A stretch of 64,000 nt of DNA from Kitasatospora sp052076145 (GCF_052076145.1 NZ_CP197246.1:6324001-6388000); one strand, 5' to 3'. Positions 48,858 to 57,600 are shown, numbered from the stretch's first letter. Translations and numbers: made by a program. The notes: generated by a model not told the origin, from the sequence alone.

Positions 48858-50165
48858 ATGTCTGATAAAACGTCGAGCCCGGGAGAGGCCGGCACCGCGA
48901 ACGGCACCGCTGCCGGTGACCCGGCCGCCTCGCGGCCCGGCGGCCCGCTGCCGGGCGATGGTGAGTCGATCGTCGTACCACCGTCGATCCTGAAGCAGCA
49001 GGCGGGCTGGGGCGGTGCCCCGGCCGAGCCGCGTGACGCCGCCAAGGACGACGAGCCGCAGGTGTTCGCGTCGACCGTGCGGAAGAAGGACTTCTCCGAG
49101 GCGGGGTACGACGAGAACCCGCCCGGGGCCGGGAAGCTGGGCGTGATCCTCGGCACGGTGCTCGCCCTGCTGCTGGTCGGCAGCGGCGTCACGCTGTACA
49201 TGGTGAACAAGCCGAGCTCCTCGACCAAGGCCAAGGCCGCGGACGCGGCGCCGAGCACCCCGGCCGCGCCCACGCCCGACCCGGTGCCGCCGATCAAGGA
49301 CAGCGCCAAGGTGCTGCCGACGATCACCGGCGACTTCGGCAAGAAGCCGACGATCGAGGTGCCCAAGGAGGCGGCCGACGGCTCCTTCGTGGTCAAGCAG
49401 ATCAGTGAGGGCGACGGCCCGAAGGTCGACAAGGGCGCCTGGGTGACGGTCGACTTCGCGGCCAAGGACTGGGCCACCGGCAAGGACATCGCCGGGTCGT
49501 ACGACAACGGCAAGCCGCAGCTCTACCAGGCCGGCTCGGGCAAGCTCATCCCGGCGCTGGACAGCGTCGTGACGGGCCACAAGGCGGGCAGCCGCCTGCT
49601 CGTGGTGGCGCCCCCGGCGGCCGCCTTCGGTACCCAGGGCAACAGCGGCATGGGTGTCGGCGCGACCGACAACCTGGTCTTCGTGGTCGACATCAAGCAG
49701 GCGACCGCCCCCGACGCGACGGTCAGCGGCGACATGACCGACCCGCCGGCCGGCTTCCCCAAGGTGAAGGACAACGGCAAGAAGGCCGCCGACATCACCC
49801 CGGAGCCGGGCGCGGCCGAGCCGACCGAGCTCAAGTCGGCGGTGCTGATCCCCGGTAAGGGCCGCAAGGTCGAGTCGGGCGAGAAGGTCGTCGTCCAGTA
49901 CACCGGCGCGCTCTACAAGGACGGCAAGAAGTTCGACTCCTCGCTCGACCGGGGTCAGGCCTTCAGCTTCGTCACCGGTGGCGGCAGCGTCATCGAGGGC
50001 TGGGACAAGGGCGTCGTCGGCCAGACCATCGGTAGCCGGATCGAACTCGTGATCCCGCCGTCCCTCGGTTACAAGGACCAGGCCTCGGGCCCGATCCCGG
50101 CGAATTCGACACTGGTGTTCGTGATCGACATCCTGGATGCGGGTGTCGGCGCGGCCGACAGCTAG
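48858..50165 (+). CDS. Membrane-anchored FKBP-type peptidyl-prolyl isomerase, two domains
   Basis: The start is ATG 48858 after GGGGAG; an upstream extension is ignored. The 435-residue protein has a cytoplasmic head of about 95 residues and one membrane helix (about 96-116: L-G-V-I-L-G-T-V-L-A-L-L-L-V-G-S-G). Two FKBP-like domains follow (about 180-285 and 315-435), matching the preceding lipoprotein. The last domain has V-Q-Y-T-G-A-L-Y and F-D-S-S-L. It probably folds extracytoplasmic proteins. The pair looks like a tandem duplication with a changed anchor. Confidence 0.9.
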   Translation: MSDKTSSPGEAGTANGTAAGDPAASRPGGPLPGDGESIVVPPSILKQQAGWGGAPAEPRDAAKDDEPQVFASTVRKKDFSEAGYDENPPGAGKLGVILGTVLALLLVGSGVTLYMVNKPSSSTKAKAADAAPSTPAAPTPDPVPPIKDSAKVLPTITGDFGKKPTIEVPKEAADGSFVVKQISEGDGPKVDKGAWVTVDFAAKDWATGKDIAGSYDNGKPQLYQAGSGKLIPALDSVVTGHKAGSRLLVVAPPAAAFGTQGNSGMGVGATDNLVFVVDIKQATAPDATVSGDMTDPPAGFPKVKDNGKKAADITPEPGAAEPTELKSAVLIPGKGRKVESGEKVVVQYTGALYKDGKKFDSSLDRGQAFSFVTGGGSVIEGWDKGVVGQTIGSRIELVIPPSLGYKDQASGPIPANSTLVFVIDILDAGVGAADS

Positions 50166-50276
50166 CCTAGGCAGGTCGGGCGGCAGACACCCGTAGCGTG
50201 GTCCCCGAGACGGGGCGGCGGTGCGGGTGTCTGCCGCTCAGTCATGCACACAATGCCGAGTGAGAAGAGAGTTGTC

Positions 50277-50651
50277 GTGACCGACAAGACGAAGCCCGAG
50301 ATCGACTTCCCGGGTGGCGAGGCTCCGAAGGAGCTGCAGATCCGCGACATCGTCGTGGGTGAGGGCGCCGAGGCCAAGTCCGGTGCCATGGTCGAGGTCC
50401 ACTACGTCGGTGTCACCTTCGAGACCGGCGAGGAGTTCGACGCCTCCTGGAACCGCGGCCAGAGCTTCCGCTTCCCGCTGGGCGGCGGCCGGGTCATCAA
50501 GGGCTGGGACCAGGGCGTCCAGGGCATGAAGGTCGGCGGCCGTCGCGAGCTGGTCATCCCCGCCCACCTGGCGTACGGGAACCAGTCCCCGAGCCCGCTC
50601 ATCCCGGCCGGCTCGACCCTGGTCTTCGTCGTGGACCTGCTCGGCGTCTGA
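50277..50651 (+). CDS. Cytoplasmic FKBP-type peptidyl-prolyl isomerase
   Basis: This 124-residue single-domain FKBP starts at GTG 50277 (V-T-D-K-T-K-P-E-I-D-F-P-G-G-E), the usual start of the actinobacterial protein. All FKBP pocket features are visible: V-H-Y-V-G-V, E-F-D-A-S-W, F-P-L-G-G-G-R-V-I-K-G-W-D and A-Y-G-N. It lacks an export signal. It catalyses cis-trans isomerisation of prolyl bonds in the cytosol. The third of three FKBP genes in a row; a strong hairpin follows. Confidence 0.95.
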   Translation: MTDKTKPEIDFPGGEAPKELQIRDIVVGEGAEAKSGAMVEVHYVGVTFETGEEFDASWNRGQSFRFPLGGGRVIKGWDQGVQGMKVGGRRELVIPAHLAYGNQSPSPLIPAGSTLVFVVDLLGV

Positions 50652-50685
50652 CGCCGTCCTAGCTGACGACCACCTGAGCGTCACC

Positions 50686-50724
50686 CGAGGGCCGTACCCC
50701 GCCGAGCGCGGGGTGCGGCCCTCG
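50686..50724 (+). terminator. Hairpin terminator before pafB
   Basis: A 17-bp stem (50686-50702 with 50708-50724, one G-U pair) and 5-base loop precede CTTTC. It separates the FKBP genes from the pafBC unit. Confidence 0.85.
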
Positions 50725-50820
50725 ACTTTCCCCAGCTTTCCCCCGTACGGCCGGTAACGGTACGGTCGGGTCCGCCGGATCAAGACCGTCCGGCGCACGC
50801 GTCGTACGGAAAGGTCAGCG

Positions 50821-51801
50821 ATGGCGATCGCCAAGGCGGAGCGGCTGATGAATCTCGCCCTGTGCCTGATGAACACCAGACGGCCGCTCTCGAAGAGGGA
50901 GCTGCGGGAGTCCGTCGAGGCGTACCGCGAGGCCTGGCAGCAGGGCAGCGAGGACGCCTTCAACCGGATGTTCGAGCGGGACAAGGACGACCTGCGCGAA
51001 CTCGGCCTGGTCATCGACGTCGACGAGAACGCCCTCGACGGCGAGGTCGGCTACCTCGCCCGCCGCGACCGCAACCGGCTGCCCGAGATCGCCCTGGACG
51101 CCGAGGAGGCCGCCGCCCTGACGCTGGCCGCCCGCGTCTGGCAGCAGGCCAAGATGTCCGGCGCCGCCAGCGGCGCCCTGCAGAAACTGCGCGCCGCCGG
51201 GGTGCCGTTCACCGAGGACACCGAGCACAGCGCGCTCCAGCCCCGCATCCCGGCCCGGGAGGCCGCCTTCGAGCCGCTGCTCGTCGCCGCCCGGGACCGC
51301 CGCCCCGTCAGCTTCGAGTACCGCAAGGCCGGGGCTGCCGCGCCCGAGCTGCGGGCCGTCGAGCCCTGGGCGCTGGAGTGCTGGCGCGGCCACTGGTATC
51401 TGGCCGGCTGGGACCGCGACCGCGCCGCCGCCCGGGTCTTCCGGCTCAGCCGGATCACCGGCAAGGTCCGCTCCCGGGCGGGCCGCTTCACCGGCGAGGT
51501 GCCCGGCCACGTCGACGTACGCGCCGTCGTCGCCGCCTTCGCGGGTGAGGGCGCCACCGCGACCGCGAAGATCCGGCTGCGCAAGGGCGCCGGCTTCCCG
51601 CTGCGGACGAAGGCGCTGGCCGTCGGCTCGGTCGACGAGCAGTGGGACGAGCTGGAGATCCCGTACGGCAACGGCCTGGGCGCCGATCTCGCCGAGTTCG
51701 GGCCCGACCTGGTCGTGCTCGGGCCGGACGACCTGCGGGCGGATGTCATCGACCGGCTGCGTGCGGTGGCCGGGCTGGGGATCGAGGGAGCACGGGCATG
51801 A
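50821..51801 (+). CDS. pafB: WYL-domain regulator PafB
   Basis: This 326-residue protein has a winged HTH (about 1-75, M-A-I-A-K-A-E-R-L-M-N-L-A-L-C-L-M). A WYL domain follows (about 145-225; the H-W-Y-L-A-G-W-D motif is present), then a C-terminal WCX extension. PafB with PafC forms the activator of the DNA-damage response in actinobacteria, turning on promoters when the WYL domain binds its signal. ATG 50821 follows GGAAAGG. Its stop overlaps the pafC start (ATGA). Confidence 0.95.
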   Translation: MAIAKAERLMNLALCLMNTRRPLSKRELRESVEAYREAWQQGSEDAFNRMFERDKDDLRELGLVIDVDENALDGEVGYLARRDRNRLPEIALDAEEAAALTLAARVWQQAKMSGAASGALQKLRAAGVPFTEDTEHSALQPRIPAREAAFEPLLVAARDRRPVSFEYRKAGAAAPELRAVEPWALECWRGHWYLAGWDRDRAAARVFRLSRITGKVRSRAGRFTGEVPGHVDVRAVVAAFAGEGATATAKIRLRKGAGFPLRTKALAVGSVDEQWDELEIPYGNGLGADLAEFGPDLVVLGPDDLRADVIDRLRAVAGLGIEGARA

Positions 51802-52751
51802 GCAACGCCATCGACCAGACCAGGCGGATGCTCTCGCTGGTCACCTACCTGCGCGAGCGCCCCGGCGCCGAGGTCGCCGAGGTCGCCCGCGCCTTCGGCA
51901 TCACCGAGCGCGAGCTGATCGACGACCTGAACGTGCTGCCGATGTGCGGCACAAGCTTCCGGGGCGGTGACCTGCTCGACATCGACACCGACGGCGAGCG
52001 GATCTGGTGGCACAACGTCGACGACGTCGCGCAGCCACTGCGCCTCGCCGCCGACGAGGCGACCGCCCTGCTCGTCGCCGCCCGCGCCGTCGCCGGGCTG
52101 CCGGGCCTGCGCGAGCGGGACCGGCAGGCGCTCACCCGCGCCGTCACCAAGATCGAGAACGCGGCCGGCGAGAGCGCCGAGTCCAGCGCCCGGATCGGCG
52201 TGACCTTCGAGGCCGAGGGCCAGGTCTTCGCCGACATCGACCGCGCGCTGAGCGAGGGCCGGCTGATCTGGCTCCGCTACTACTCGCACGGGCGCGGCGG
52301 CATGACCGAGCGCGAGGTCGACCCGATCCGCCTGGTCACCGAGGGCCACACCTACCTGGAGGGGTGGTGCCGGGTCTCCGAGGACCGCCGCCTCTTCCGG
52401 CTCGACCGGGTCGCCGAGATCAAGATCCTGGACGAGCCCGCCGACCCGCCCCGGCTGGAGCCCCGCGACCTCTCCGCCGGGCTGGTCAGCCCGGCCGCCG
52501 ACGACCCCGAGGTCGTCGTCGAGGTCGGCCCCGGCGGCCGCTGGGTCGCCGAGTACTACACCCACGACAGCGCCGAGGAGCTGCCGGACGGCGGCCTGCG
52601 GATCACGCTGCGCAGCGCCGATCCGGCCGGTCTGCGCCCGCTGGCCCTGCGGCTCGGCCGCGAGGGCCGGATCGTCGCACCCGCCGAGCTGGCCGAGCAG
52701 GCCCGTGCGGCCGCGCTCGCCGCGCTCGACGGCTACCGGGACGGGGCCTGA
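51798..52751 (+). CDS. pafC: WYL-domain regulator PafC
   Basis: The start ATG 51798 overlaps the pafB stop, so the two are translationally coupled. The 317-residue protein has the same plan as PafB: N-terminal winged HTH (R-M-L-S-L-V-T-Y-L-R-E-R-P-G-A-E-V), then the WYL domain (about 150-220; here T-Y-L-E-G-W-C-R in place of W-Y-L-x-G-W, as commonly seen in PafC) and the WCX part. It works as a heterodimer with PafB. Co-location with pup genes is common, although pupylation is not needed for its activity. Confidence 0.94.
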   Translation: MSNAIDQTRRMLSLVTYLRERPGAEVAEVARAFGITERELIDDLNVLPMCGTSFRGGDLLDIDTDGERIWWHNVDDVAQPLRLAADEATALLVAARAVAGLPGLRERDRQALTRAVTKIENAAGESAESSARIGVTFEAEGQVFADIDRALSEGRLIWLRYYSHGRGGMTEREVDPIRLVTEGHTYLEGWCRVSEDRRLFRLDRVAEIKILDEPADPPRLEPRDLSAGLVSPAADDPEVVVEVGPGGRWVAEYYTHDSAEELPDGGLRITLRSADPAGLRPLALRLGREGRIVAPAELAEQARAAALAALDGYRDGA

Positions 52752-52754
52752 GCG

Positions 52755-52985
52755 GTGACCGAGGGCACCAGATTCCAGGTCTACTGCTCCGACTGCCGGG
52801 CCAAGGTCGAACTGCCGGTCCCGGCCTTCCGGCTCGCCCTCGGCGCCACCCCGGAGCGGACCTTCTACAGCTTCGGCTGCCCGGAGTGCGGCGCCGCCGT
52901 CCGCAAGCCGGCCGGTGAGAAGATCGTCGCGGCGCTGACCGGGGCCGGGGTCAGCACCATGCGGCTCGTACCGGCCGAGGGGTGA
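52755..52985 (+). CDS. Small zinc-ribbon-like protein
   Basis: GTG 52755 starts three bases after the pafC stop and gives 76 residues. It has C-S-D-C near residue 11 and C-P-E-C near residue 43 (F-G-C-P-E-C-G), forming a C-x2-C...C-x2-C zinc ribbon. No enzyme domain is visible. The tight link with pafBC and the next small membrane protein suggests a shared unit. The role is unknown. Confidence 0.7.
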   Translation: MTEGTRFQVYCSDCRAKVELPVPAFRLALGATPERTFYSFGCPECGAAVRKPAGEKIVAALTGAGVSTMRLVPAEG

Positions 52986-52989
52986 ACCG

Positions 52990-53163
52990 GTGAACTGGAC
53001 GATCGTCGCGGCGGTGCTGCTCTCCACGGCGGGCCTGCTGGTGCTCGGCGCCCTGGCCTGCCGCCTCTGGCTCGACGTCCGCGGGCTCGCCCGCGAGGTC
53101 GAGTCGGCGGTGCGGGCCCTGGAGGCCGGGCGCGGCTCCGGTCAGGGCGTCACCGGAGCATGA
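52990..53163 (+). CDS. 57-residue single-pass membrane protein
   Basis: GTG 52990, four bases after the zinc-ribbon gene, opens a frame of 57 residues (VNWTIVAAVLLSTAG...). A hydrophobic helix spans about 5-25, then R-L-W-L-D-V-R-G-L-A-R-E-V-E-S-A-V-R-A-L-E, which is amphipathic, then a Gly-rich end. Small proteins like this are conserved next to tatA in Streptomyces by general recollection. Function is unknown; a role at the membrane alongside TatA is a guess. Confidence 0.6.
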   Translation: MNWTIVAAVLLSTAGLLVLGALACRLWLDVRGLAREVESAVRALEAGRGSGQGVTGA

Positions 53164-53275
53164 TGGGAGGCACAGCCGACGAAGTGGGTGGGCCGGGGTT
53201 GCCTCGTGGTCACCGGCACGGGCTACCATCGCCCGCAGTGGGGGAGTGCTTCCCCTACGAGGAAGGTGGTCGCAC

Positions 53276-53542
53276 ATGAGGATCTCGCCCACCGCGATCC
53301 TGGTGCTCGTGGTCTTTGCCGTGCTGCTCTTCGGCGCGAAGAAGCTGCCCGAGCTGATGCGCAACCTCGGCAAGTCGGCCCGCATCCTCAAGACCGAGGT
53401 CAAGGCCCTGCACGAGGACGGCACCGAGCCCGCACCGCAGCCGCAGGCCGAGGCCCCGAAGGCGGTGAAGGCCGCTCCGGGTGACCCGGGCACGGCCGCC
53501 CGCCCCGTCGCCGAGCCGCAGGACGCGCCACCGCGCGACTGA
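53276..53542 (+). CDS. tatA: Sec-independent translocase subunit TatA
   Basis: TatA oligomers form the pore or weaken the membrane for folded protein export. The 88-residue protein starts M-R-I-S-P-T-A-I-L (ATG 53276, preceded by GGAAGGTGG). It has one membrane helix (about 5-20), the hinge L-L-F-G-A-K-K-L-P-E, an amphipathic helix, and a disordered Pro/Ala-rich tail. tatC follows 66 bases later. The window's deacetylase with a twin-Arg signal is a possible client. Confidence 0.95.
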   Translation: MRISPTAILVLVVFAVLLFGAKKLPELMRNLGKSARILKTEVKALHEDGTEPAPQPQAEAPKAVKAAPGDPGTAARPVAEPQDAPPRD

Positions 53543-53608
53543 GCGCACGGCAGTCCGTCACCGGAGCCCGCCACCCGGCGAGCTCCCCGCACGAGTTGAG
53601 GACCGGGG

Positions 53609-54541
53609 TTGAGCAAGTCGTCCAAGCCGTCCAAGGACCCCGAGGGCCGGATGGCCCTCGCCGACCATCTCCGTGAGCTGCGGAGCCGGTTGGTGAAGTC
53701 CGTCCTGGCCATCGTGCTGCTCACGATCGTCGCGCTGTACTTCCACACCGAGATCGAGAAGTTCCTGCTGAAGCCGCTTCCGCAGTGCACCCCGGGCACG
53801 GCGCAGACCTTCAAGGGCAAGTGCGCGCAGGTCTCGAACATCGGTCTGACGACCCCGTTCACCTGGACGCTGAAGGTCGCCCTCACGGCGGCGGTGGTCG
53901 CCACCGTGCCGATCTGGCTGTACCAGCTGTGGGCGTTCGTCTCGCCGGGCCTGCACCGCCACGAGCGCCGCTACGCGCTCGGCTTCCTGGCCGGCGGCGT
54001 GCCGCTCTTCCTGGGCGGTGTGACCACCGCCTACCTGCTGCTGCCGACGACCGTGCAGGTGCTGATCTCGTTCAGCCCGAACGGCACGACGCCGATCCTG
54101 CCGCCCGAGGACTACTTCGACATCGCGACGCGGCTGCTGCTCGTCTTCGGCTGCGCCTTCGAGTTCCCGCTGCTGCTGGTGATGCTGAACTTCGCCAACG
54201 TGCTCAGCGGCAAGCGGCTGCTCGGCTGGTGGCGCGCCATGATCATGGGCATCACGGTCTTCGCGGCGTTCGCGACCCCGAGCACCGACCCGCTCAGCAT
54301 GCTGGCGCTGGCCGCGCCGATCTGGCTGCTCTACTTCATCGCCGTCGCCATCGCGATGGTCAACGACCGCCGCCGGGCCCGCCGCAACCCGGACGCGGAC
54401 CTCGACGACGAGGAGGCCTCGCACCTGGACCTCAGCGTCGAGCAGGTCGACTCCGCCGAGTCGGTCACCGCGTCCGACGCTCCGGCCGCTCCGGCGCCGG
54501 TGCCGGGTGCCCGTCGTGAGCAGATGGACGACATCACCTGA
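53609..54541 (+). CDS. tatC: Sec-independent translocase subunit TatC
   Basis: TatC recognises twin-arginine signals. The 310-residue protein starts at TTG 53609 and has six membrane helices. The conserved start reads M-A-L-A-D-H-L-R-E-L-R-S-R-L. Other TatC features are L-Y-Q-L-W-A-F-V-S-P-G-L and F-A-A-F-A-T-P-S-T-D-P-L-S. The acidic C-terminal tail of about 55 residues is typical for streptomycetes. A hairpin follows, separating the gene from the unrelated hydroxyproline island. Confidence 0.96.
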   Translation: MSKSSKPSKDPEGRMALADHLRELRSRLVKSVLAIVLLTIVALYFHTEIEKFLLKPLPQCTPGTAQTFKGKCAQVSNIGLTTPFTWTLKVALTAAVVATVPIWLYQLWAFVSPGLHRHERRYALGFLAGGVPLFLGGVTTAYLLLPTTVQVLISFSPNGTTPILPPEDYFDIATRLLLVFGCAFEFPLLLVMLNFANVLSGKRLLGWWRAMIMGITVFAAFATPSTDPLSMLALAAPIWLLYFIAVAIAMVNDRRRARRNPDADLDDEEASHLDLSVEQVDSAESVTASDAPAAPAPVPGARREQMDDIT

Positions 54542-54563
54542 CAGGCCCGTCACACACGGTCCT

Positions 54564-54592
54564 AGGGGCGCGGGGATTTTCCCCGCGCCCCT
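54564..54592 (+). terminator. Hairpin terminator after tatC
   Basis: A 13-bp stem (54564-54576 with 54580-54592) has the loop TTT and is followed by TT, a classical form. Confidence 0.9.
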
Positions 54593-54648
54593 TTGTTCGT
54601 AAGTGGTGGATCTCGTTTTTTACGTGCTCTTGGCAACAGTGACTGCAG

Positions 54649-54660
54649 TGTGACATATTA
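54649..54660 (+). promoter_or_regulatory. Putative operator 1 of the hydroxyproline island
   Basis: TGTGACATATTA lies just before the GTG at 54666. It shares GTGACAT with 57560-57576 (other strand) and 62993-63009. The start has no clear ribosome site, so a leaderless transcript is possible. Confidence 0.5.
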
Positions 54661-54665
54661 CTGCC

Positions 54666-55820
54666 GTGTCCAAGAGATCCCCCCACGACGTCGTGGTGAT
54701 CGGCGCCGGAGTCGTCGGCGCCGCCTGCGCGTACTACGCGACCCGGGCCGGCCTGGCCGTCGCCGTCGTCGACCGCGGTCCGGTCGCGGGCGGCACCACC
54801 GGCGCAGGTGAAGGCAACCTGCTGGTCTCCGACAAGGAGCCCGGCCCGGAGCTGGACCTCGCGCTGTACTCGACCCAGCTCTGGCGCGAGCTGGCGGAGG
54901 AGATCGGCGAGCAGACCGAGTACGAGCCCAAGGGCGGCCTGGTGGTCGCCTCCGGCGAAGCCGGGATGGACGCGCTGCGCGCCTTCGCCGCCCACCAGGG
55001 CAAGGCCGGGGTCGAGGCCGCCGAGATCCCGGGGGAGCGCCTGCACGAGCTGGAGCCGCACCTGGCCCCCAGCCTGGTCGGCGGCTTCCACTACCCGCAG
55101 GACGCCCAGGTGCAGCCCGCGCTGGCCGCCGCCCACCTGCTGCGCGCCGCCCGCCGGGCCGGCGCCGAGCTCTTCCTCGGCGAGGCCGTCACCGCCGTCC
55201 GCACGGGCCCCGGCGGCGCCGTCACCGGCGTCACCACCGAGCGGCGCACCCTCGACGCCCCGGCCGTGGTCAACGCCGCCGGGACGTGGGGCGGCGCCGT
55301 CGCCGAGCTGGCCGGTGTGGCACTGCCGGTGCTGCCCAGGCGCGGCTTCGTCCTCGTCACCGAGCCGCTACCGAGGATCGTCAGGCACAAGGTCTACGCC
55401 GCCGACTACGTCGCGGACGTGGCCAGTGGCTCGGCCGCCCTCCAGACCTCCCCCGTGGTCGAGGGCACCCCCGCCGGGCCGGTGCTGATCGGCGCCAGCC
55501 GGGAGCGGGTCGGCTTCGACCGCACGCTCTCCGTGGAGGTGCTGCACCGGCTCGCCGCCCAGGCCGCCGCGCTCTTCCCGGTCCTCGCCGAGGTCGCCGT
55601 GCAGCGCGCCTACCGGGGCTTCCGCCCCTACCTGCCGGACCACCTGCCCGCCATCGGCGCCGACGCCCGGGTGCCCGGCCTCTACCACGCCTGCGGCCAC
55701 GAGGGCGCCGGCATCGGGCTCGCCCCGGCCACCGGCGAGCTGATCGCGGCCCAGCTCTCGGGCGCACAGCCCGCGCTCGACCTGACCCCCTTCCGTGCCG
55801 ACCGCTTCGGGACCGCCTGA
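54666..55820 (+). CDS. FAD-dependent oxidoreductase, D-hydroxyproline dehydrogenase-type subunit
   Basis: This 384-residue DAO-family flavoprotein has V-V-V-I-G-A-G-V-V-G-A-A-C-A-Y-Y at the N terminus (FAD fold) and a C-terminal H-A-C-G-H-E-G-A-G-I-G-L. With the next two genes it makes the three-subunit (HcnC/HcnA/HcnB-like) plan of opine oxidases and of the D-hydroxyproline dehydrogenases known in Pseudomonas (LhpB/E/F). It is inferred to oxidise cis-4-hydroxy-D-proline to 1-pyrroline-4-hydroxy-2-carboxylate. The start is GTG 54666; it overlaps the next gene by one base. Exact substrate is inferred from the neighbours. Confidence 0.85.
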   Translation: MSKRSPHDVVVIGAGVVGAACAYYATRAGLAVAVVDRGPVAGGTTGAGEGNLLVSDKEPGPELDLALYSTQLWRELAEEIGEQTEYEPKGGLVVASGEAGMDALRAFAAHQGKAGVEAAEIPGERLHELEPHLAPSLVGGFHYPQDAQVQPALAAAHLLRAARRAGAELFLGEAVTAVRTGPGGAVTGVTTERRTLDAPAVVNAAGTWGGAVAELAGVALPVLPRRGFVLVTEPLPRIVRHKVYAADYVADVASGSAALQTSPVVEGTPAGPVLIGASRERVGFDRTLSVEVLHRLAAQAAALFPVLAEVAVQRAYRGFRPYLPDHLPAIGADARVPGLYHACGHEGAGIGLAPATGELIAAQLSGAQPALDLTPFRADRFGTA

Positions 55821-56137
55821 TGAGTACTCGCACCCCCGCCTCGCTGGTCGGCGCGCAGCCCGAGACGGCGCACACCTTCGACTTCGACGGCCGCACGATC
55901 CCCGCCCTGCCCGGCCAGAGCATCGCCGCCGCCCTCTGGGCGCAGGACATCATGGCCTGGCGCACCACCCGGGTCGGCGGCAAGCCGCGCGGCGCCTTCT
56001 GCGGCATCGGCGTCTGCTTCGACTGCCTCGCCACCGTCAACGGCCGCCCCAACCAGCGCACCTGCCTGCTGCCCGCGCAGCCCGGCGACACCGTCACCAC
56101 CCAGGAGGGCCACGGCCGTGCCGACCTCGCCATCTGA
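55820..56137 (+). CDS. [2Fe-2S] subunit of D-hydroxyproline dehydrogenase-type enzyme
   Basis: ATG 55820 overlaps the previous stop as TGATG. The 105-residue protein is a small HcnA-like ferredoxin: C61-G-I-G-V-C66-F-D-C69 and C82 ligate a 2Fe-2S cluster (C-x4-C-x2-C-x12-C). It relays electrons between the flavin subunits. It overlaps the next gene by 20 bases. Confidence 0.9.
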   Translation: MSTRTPASLVGAQPETAHTFDFDGRTIPALPGQSIAAALWAQDIMAWRTTRVGGKPRGAFCGIGVCFDCLATVNGRPNQRTCLLPAQPGDTVTTQEGHGRADLAI

Positions 56138-57515
56138 GCCGTCCGGGCTCGACCGGGCCGCGGAGCCGTACGACCTCGCGGTGATCGGCGCGGGCCCGGC
56201 CGGGCTCGCCGCCGCCGTGACCGCCGCCGACCTCGGCCTGCGCTGCGCCCTGCTGGACGCGGGCCCCCGCCCCGGCGGCCAGTACTACCGCCACCCGGCG
56301 CCCGGCCTGAAGGCCGCGCACCCGGAGAAGCTGCACCACGGCTGGTCCGCCTTCGCCGGCCTCTCCGCCCGGCTCCGGCGGCACACGGCGGTCGGCCGCC
56401 TCGACTACCTGACCGGCCACCACGTCTGGACGGCCGAGCGCTCCGAGCTGTGGCGCCTGCACTCCGAGGGCCAGGCCGTCGTGCAGGCCCGCGCGGTGCT
56501 GCTGGCCACCGGCGCGTACGAGCGTCAGCTGCCCTTCCCCGGCTGGACGCTGCCCGGGGTGGTCACGGCGGGCGGTGCGCAGGCCATGCTCAAGGCGGGC
56601 CTGGTGCTGCCGGGCCGCAGGGTCGTGGTCGCGGGCAGCGGCCCGCTGCTGCTGGCCGCCGCCGCCTCGCTGGTCACCGCAGGGGCTGCCGTCCCGGCCG
56701 TGGTCGAGGCGACGGACTACCTCGGCTACGCCCGGGGCCTGACCACCCTCGCGGCCAACCCGGCCAAGCTGGTCGAGGGCGCCGAGCACGGGGCGAAGCT
56801 GCTGCGGCACGGCGTCCGGCTGCGGCGCTCCAGCGCGGTGGTCGAGGCGCACGGCACCGACCGGGTGACGGCCGTGACGATCGCCCGGCTGGACCGTGAC
56901 TGGCGCCCGGTGCCCGGCACCGAGCGCCGGGTCGAGTGCGACGCGGTGGCGGTCGGCCACGGCCTGGTGCCGCAGATCGAGCTGGCCACCGAGCTGGGCG
57001 CCGAGACCCGCGTCACCCCCGACGGCACCGTCGCCCTGAAGGTCGACGCCGAGCTGCGGACCAGCCTGCCGGGCCTCTGGGCGGCGGGCGAGACCTGCGG
57101 GGTGGGCGGCGCCGACCTGGCGATCGCCGAGGGCGAGCTGGCGGCCCGCTCGGTCGCCGGGAGCCCCGTACCCGCAGCCCTGCGGGCCCGGCAGGGCCGC
57201 CGCCGGGCGTTCGCCGAGCTGATGGCCGCCGCGCACCGGCCGGGCCCCGGCTGGACGGAGTGGCTGCGGCCGGAGACGGACGTCTGCCGCTGCGAGGAAG
57301 TCCCGGCCGGGAAGATCCGTGAGGCGGTGGAGGAGCTCGGCGCGAGCGACGCCCGTACCGTCAAGCTGCTCACCCGGGCCGGGATGGGCTGGTGCCAGGG
57401 CCGGATGTGCGGCGCCGCCGTCGCCTGCCTGGCCGGGGAGACCACCCCGCGTGCCGACAGCCGACCGCTGGCCTGCCCCGTGCCGCTGGGGCAGCTGGCC
57501 GACCTGACCGACTGA
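56118..57515 (+). CDS. FAD/NAD(P)-binding subunit with BFD-type cluster domain
   Basis: The 465-residue protein has an FAD fold (L-A-V-I-G-A-G-P-A-G-L-A-A-A, about 22-35), a second dinucleotide fold (V-V-V-A-G-S-G-P-L-L-L, about 171-181), and a Fer2_BFD domain with C390-x-C392 and C426-x4-C431. It is the HcnB-like subunit that probably hands electrons to the chain. GTG 56118 starts it inside the preceding gene. Together these three genes form one enzyme; see the flavoprotein entry for the inferred substrate. Confidence 0.88.
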   Translation: MPTSPSEPSGLDRAAEPYDLAVIGAGPAGLAAAVTAADLGLRCALLDAGPRPGGQYYRHPAPGLKAAHPEKLHHGWSAFAGLSARLRRHTAVGRLDYLTGHHVWTAERSELWRLHSEGQAVVQARAVLLATGAYERQLPFPGWTLPGVVTAGGAQAMLKAGLVLPGRRVVVAGSGPLLLAAAASLVTAGAAVPAVVEATDYLGYARGLTTLAANPAKLVEGAEHGAKLLRHGVRLRRSSAVVEAHGTDRVTAVTIARLDRDWRPVPGTERRVECDAVAVGHGLVPQIELATELGAETRVTPDGTVALKVDAELRTSLPGLWAAGETCGVGGADLAIAEGELAARSVAGSPVPAALRARQGRRRAFAELMAAAHRPGPGWTEWLRPETDVCRCEEVPAGKIREAVEELGASDARTVKLLTRAGMGWCQGRMCGAAVACLAGETTPRADSRPLACPVPLGQLADLTD

Positions 57516-57559
57516 CCGAACCTTCGGACGGGCGAGCCTCTTGTGGCTTCCCTGTTCGC

Positions 57560-57576
57560 TACAATAAAATGTCACA
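57560..57576 (-). promoter_or_regulatory. Putative operator 2 of the hydroxyproline island
   Basis: Read on the minus strand this is TGTGACATTTTATTGTA. On the plus strand it includes TACAAT (57560-57565), a possible -10 element, so a bound repressor would block it. It lies 25 bases before the deaminase start. Confidence 0.55.
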
Positions 57577-57600
57577 CCTCACTACTAGGGAGTTGTCCCC

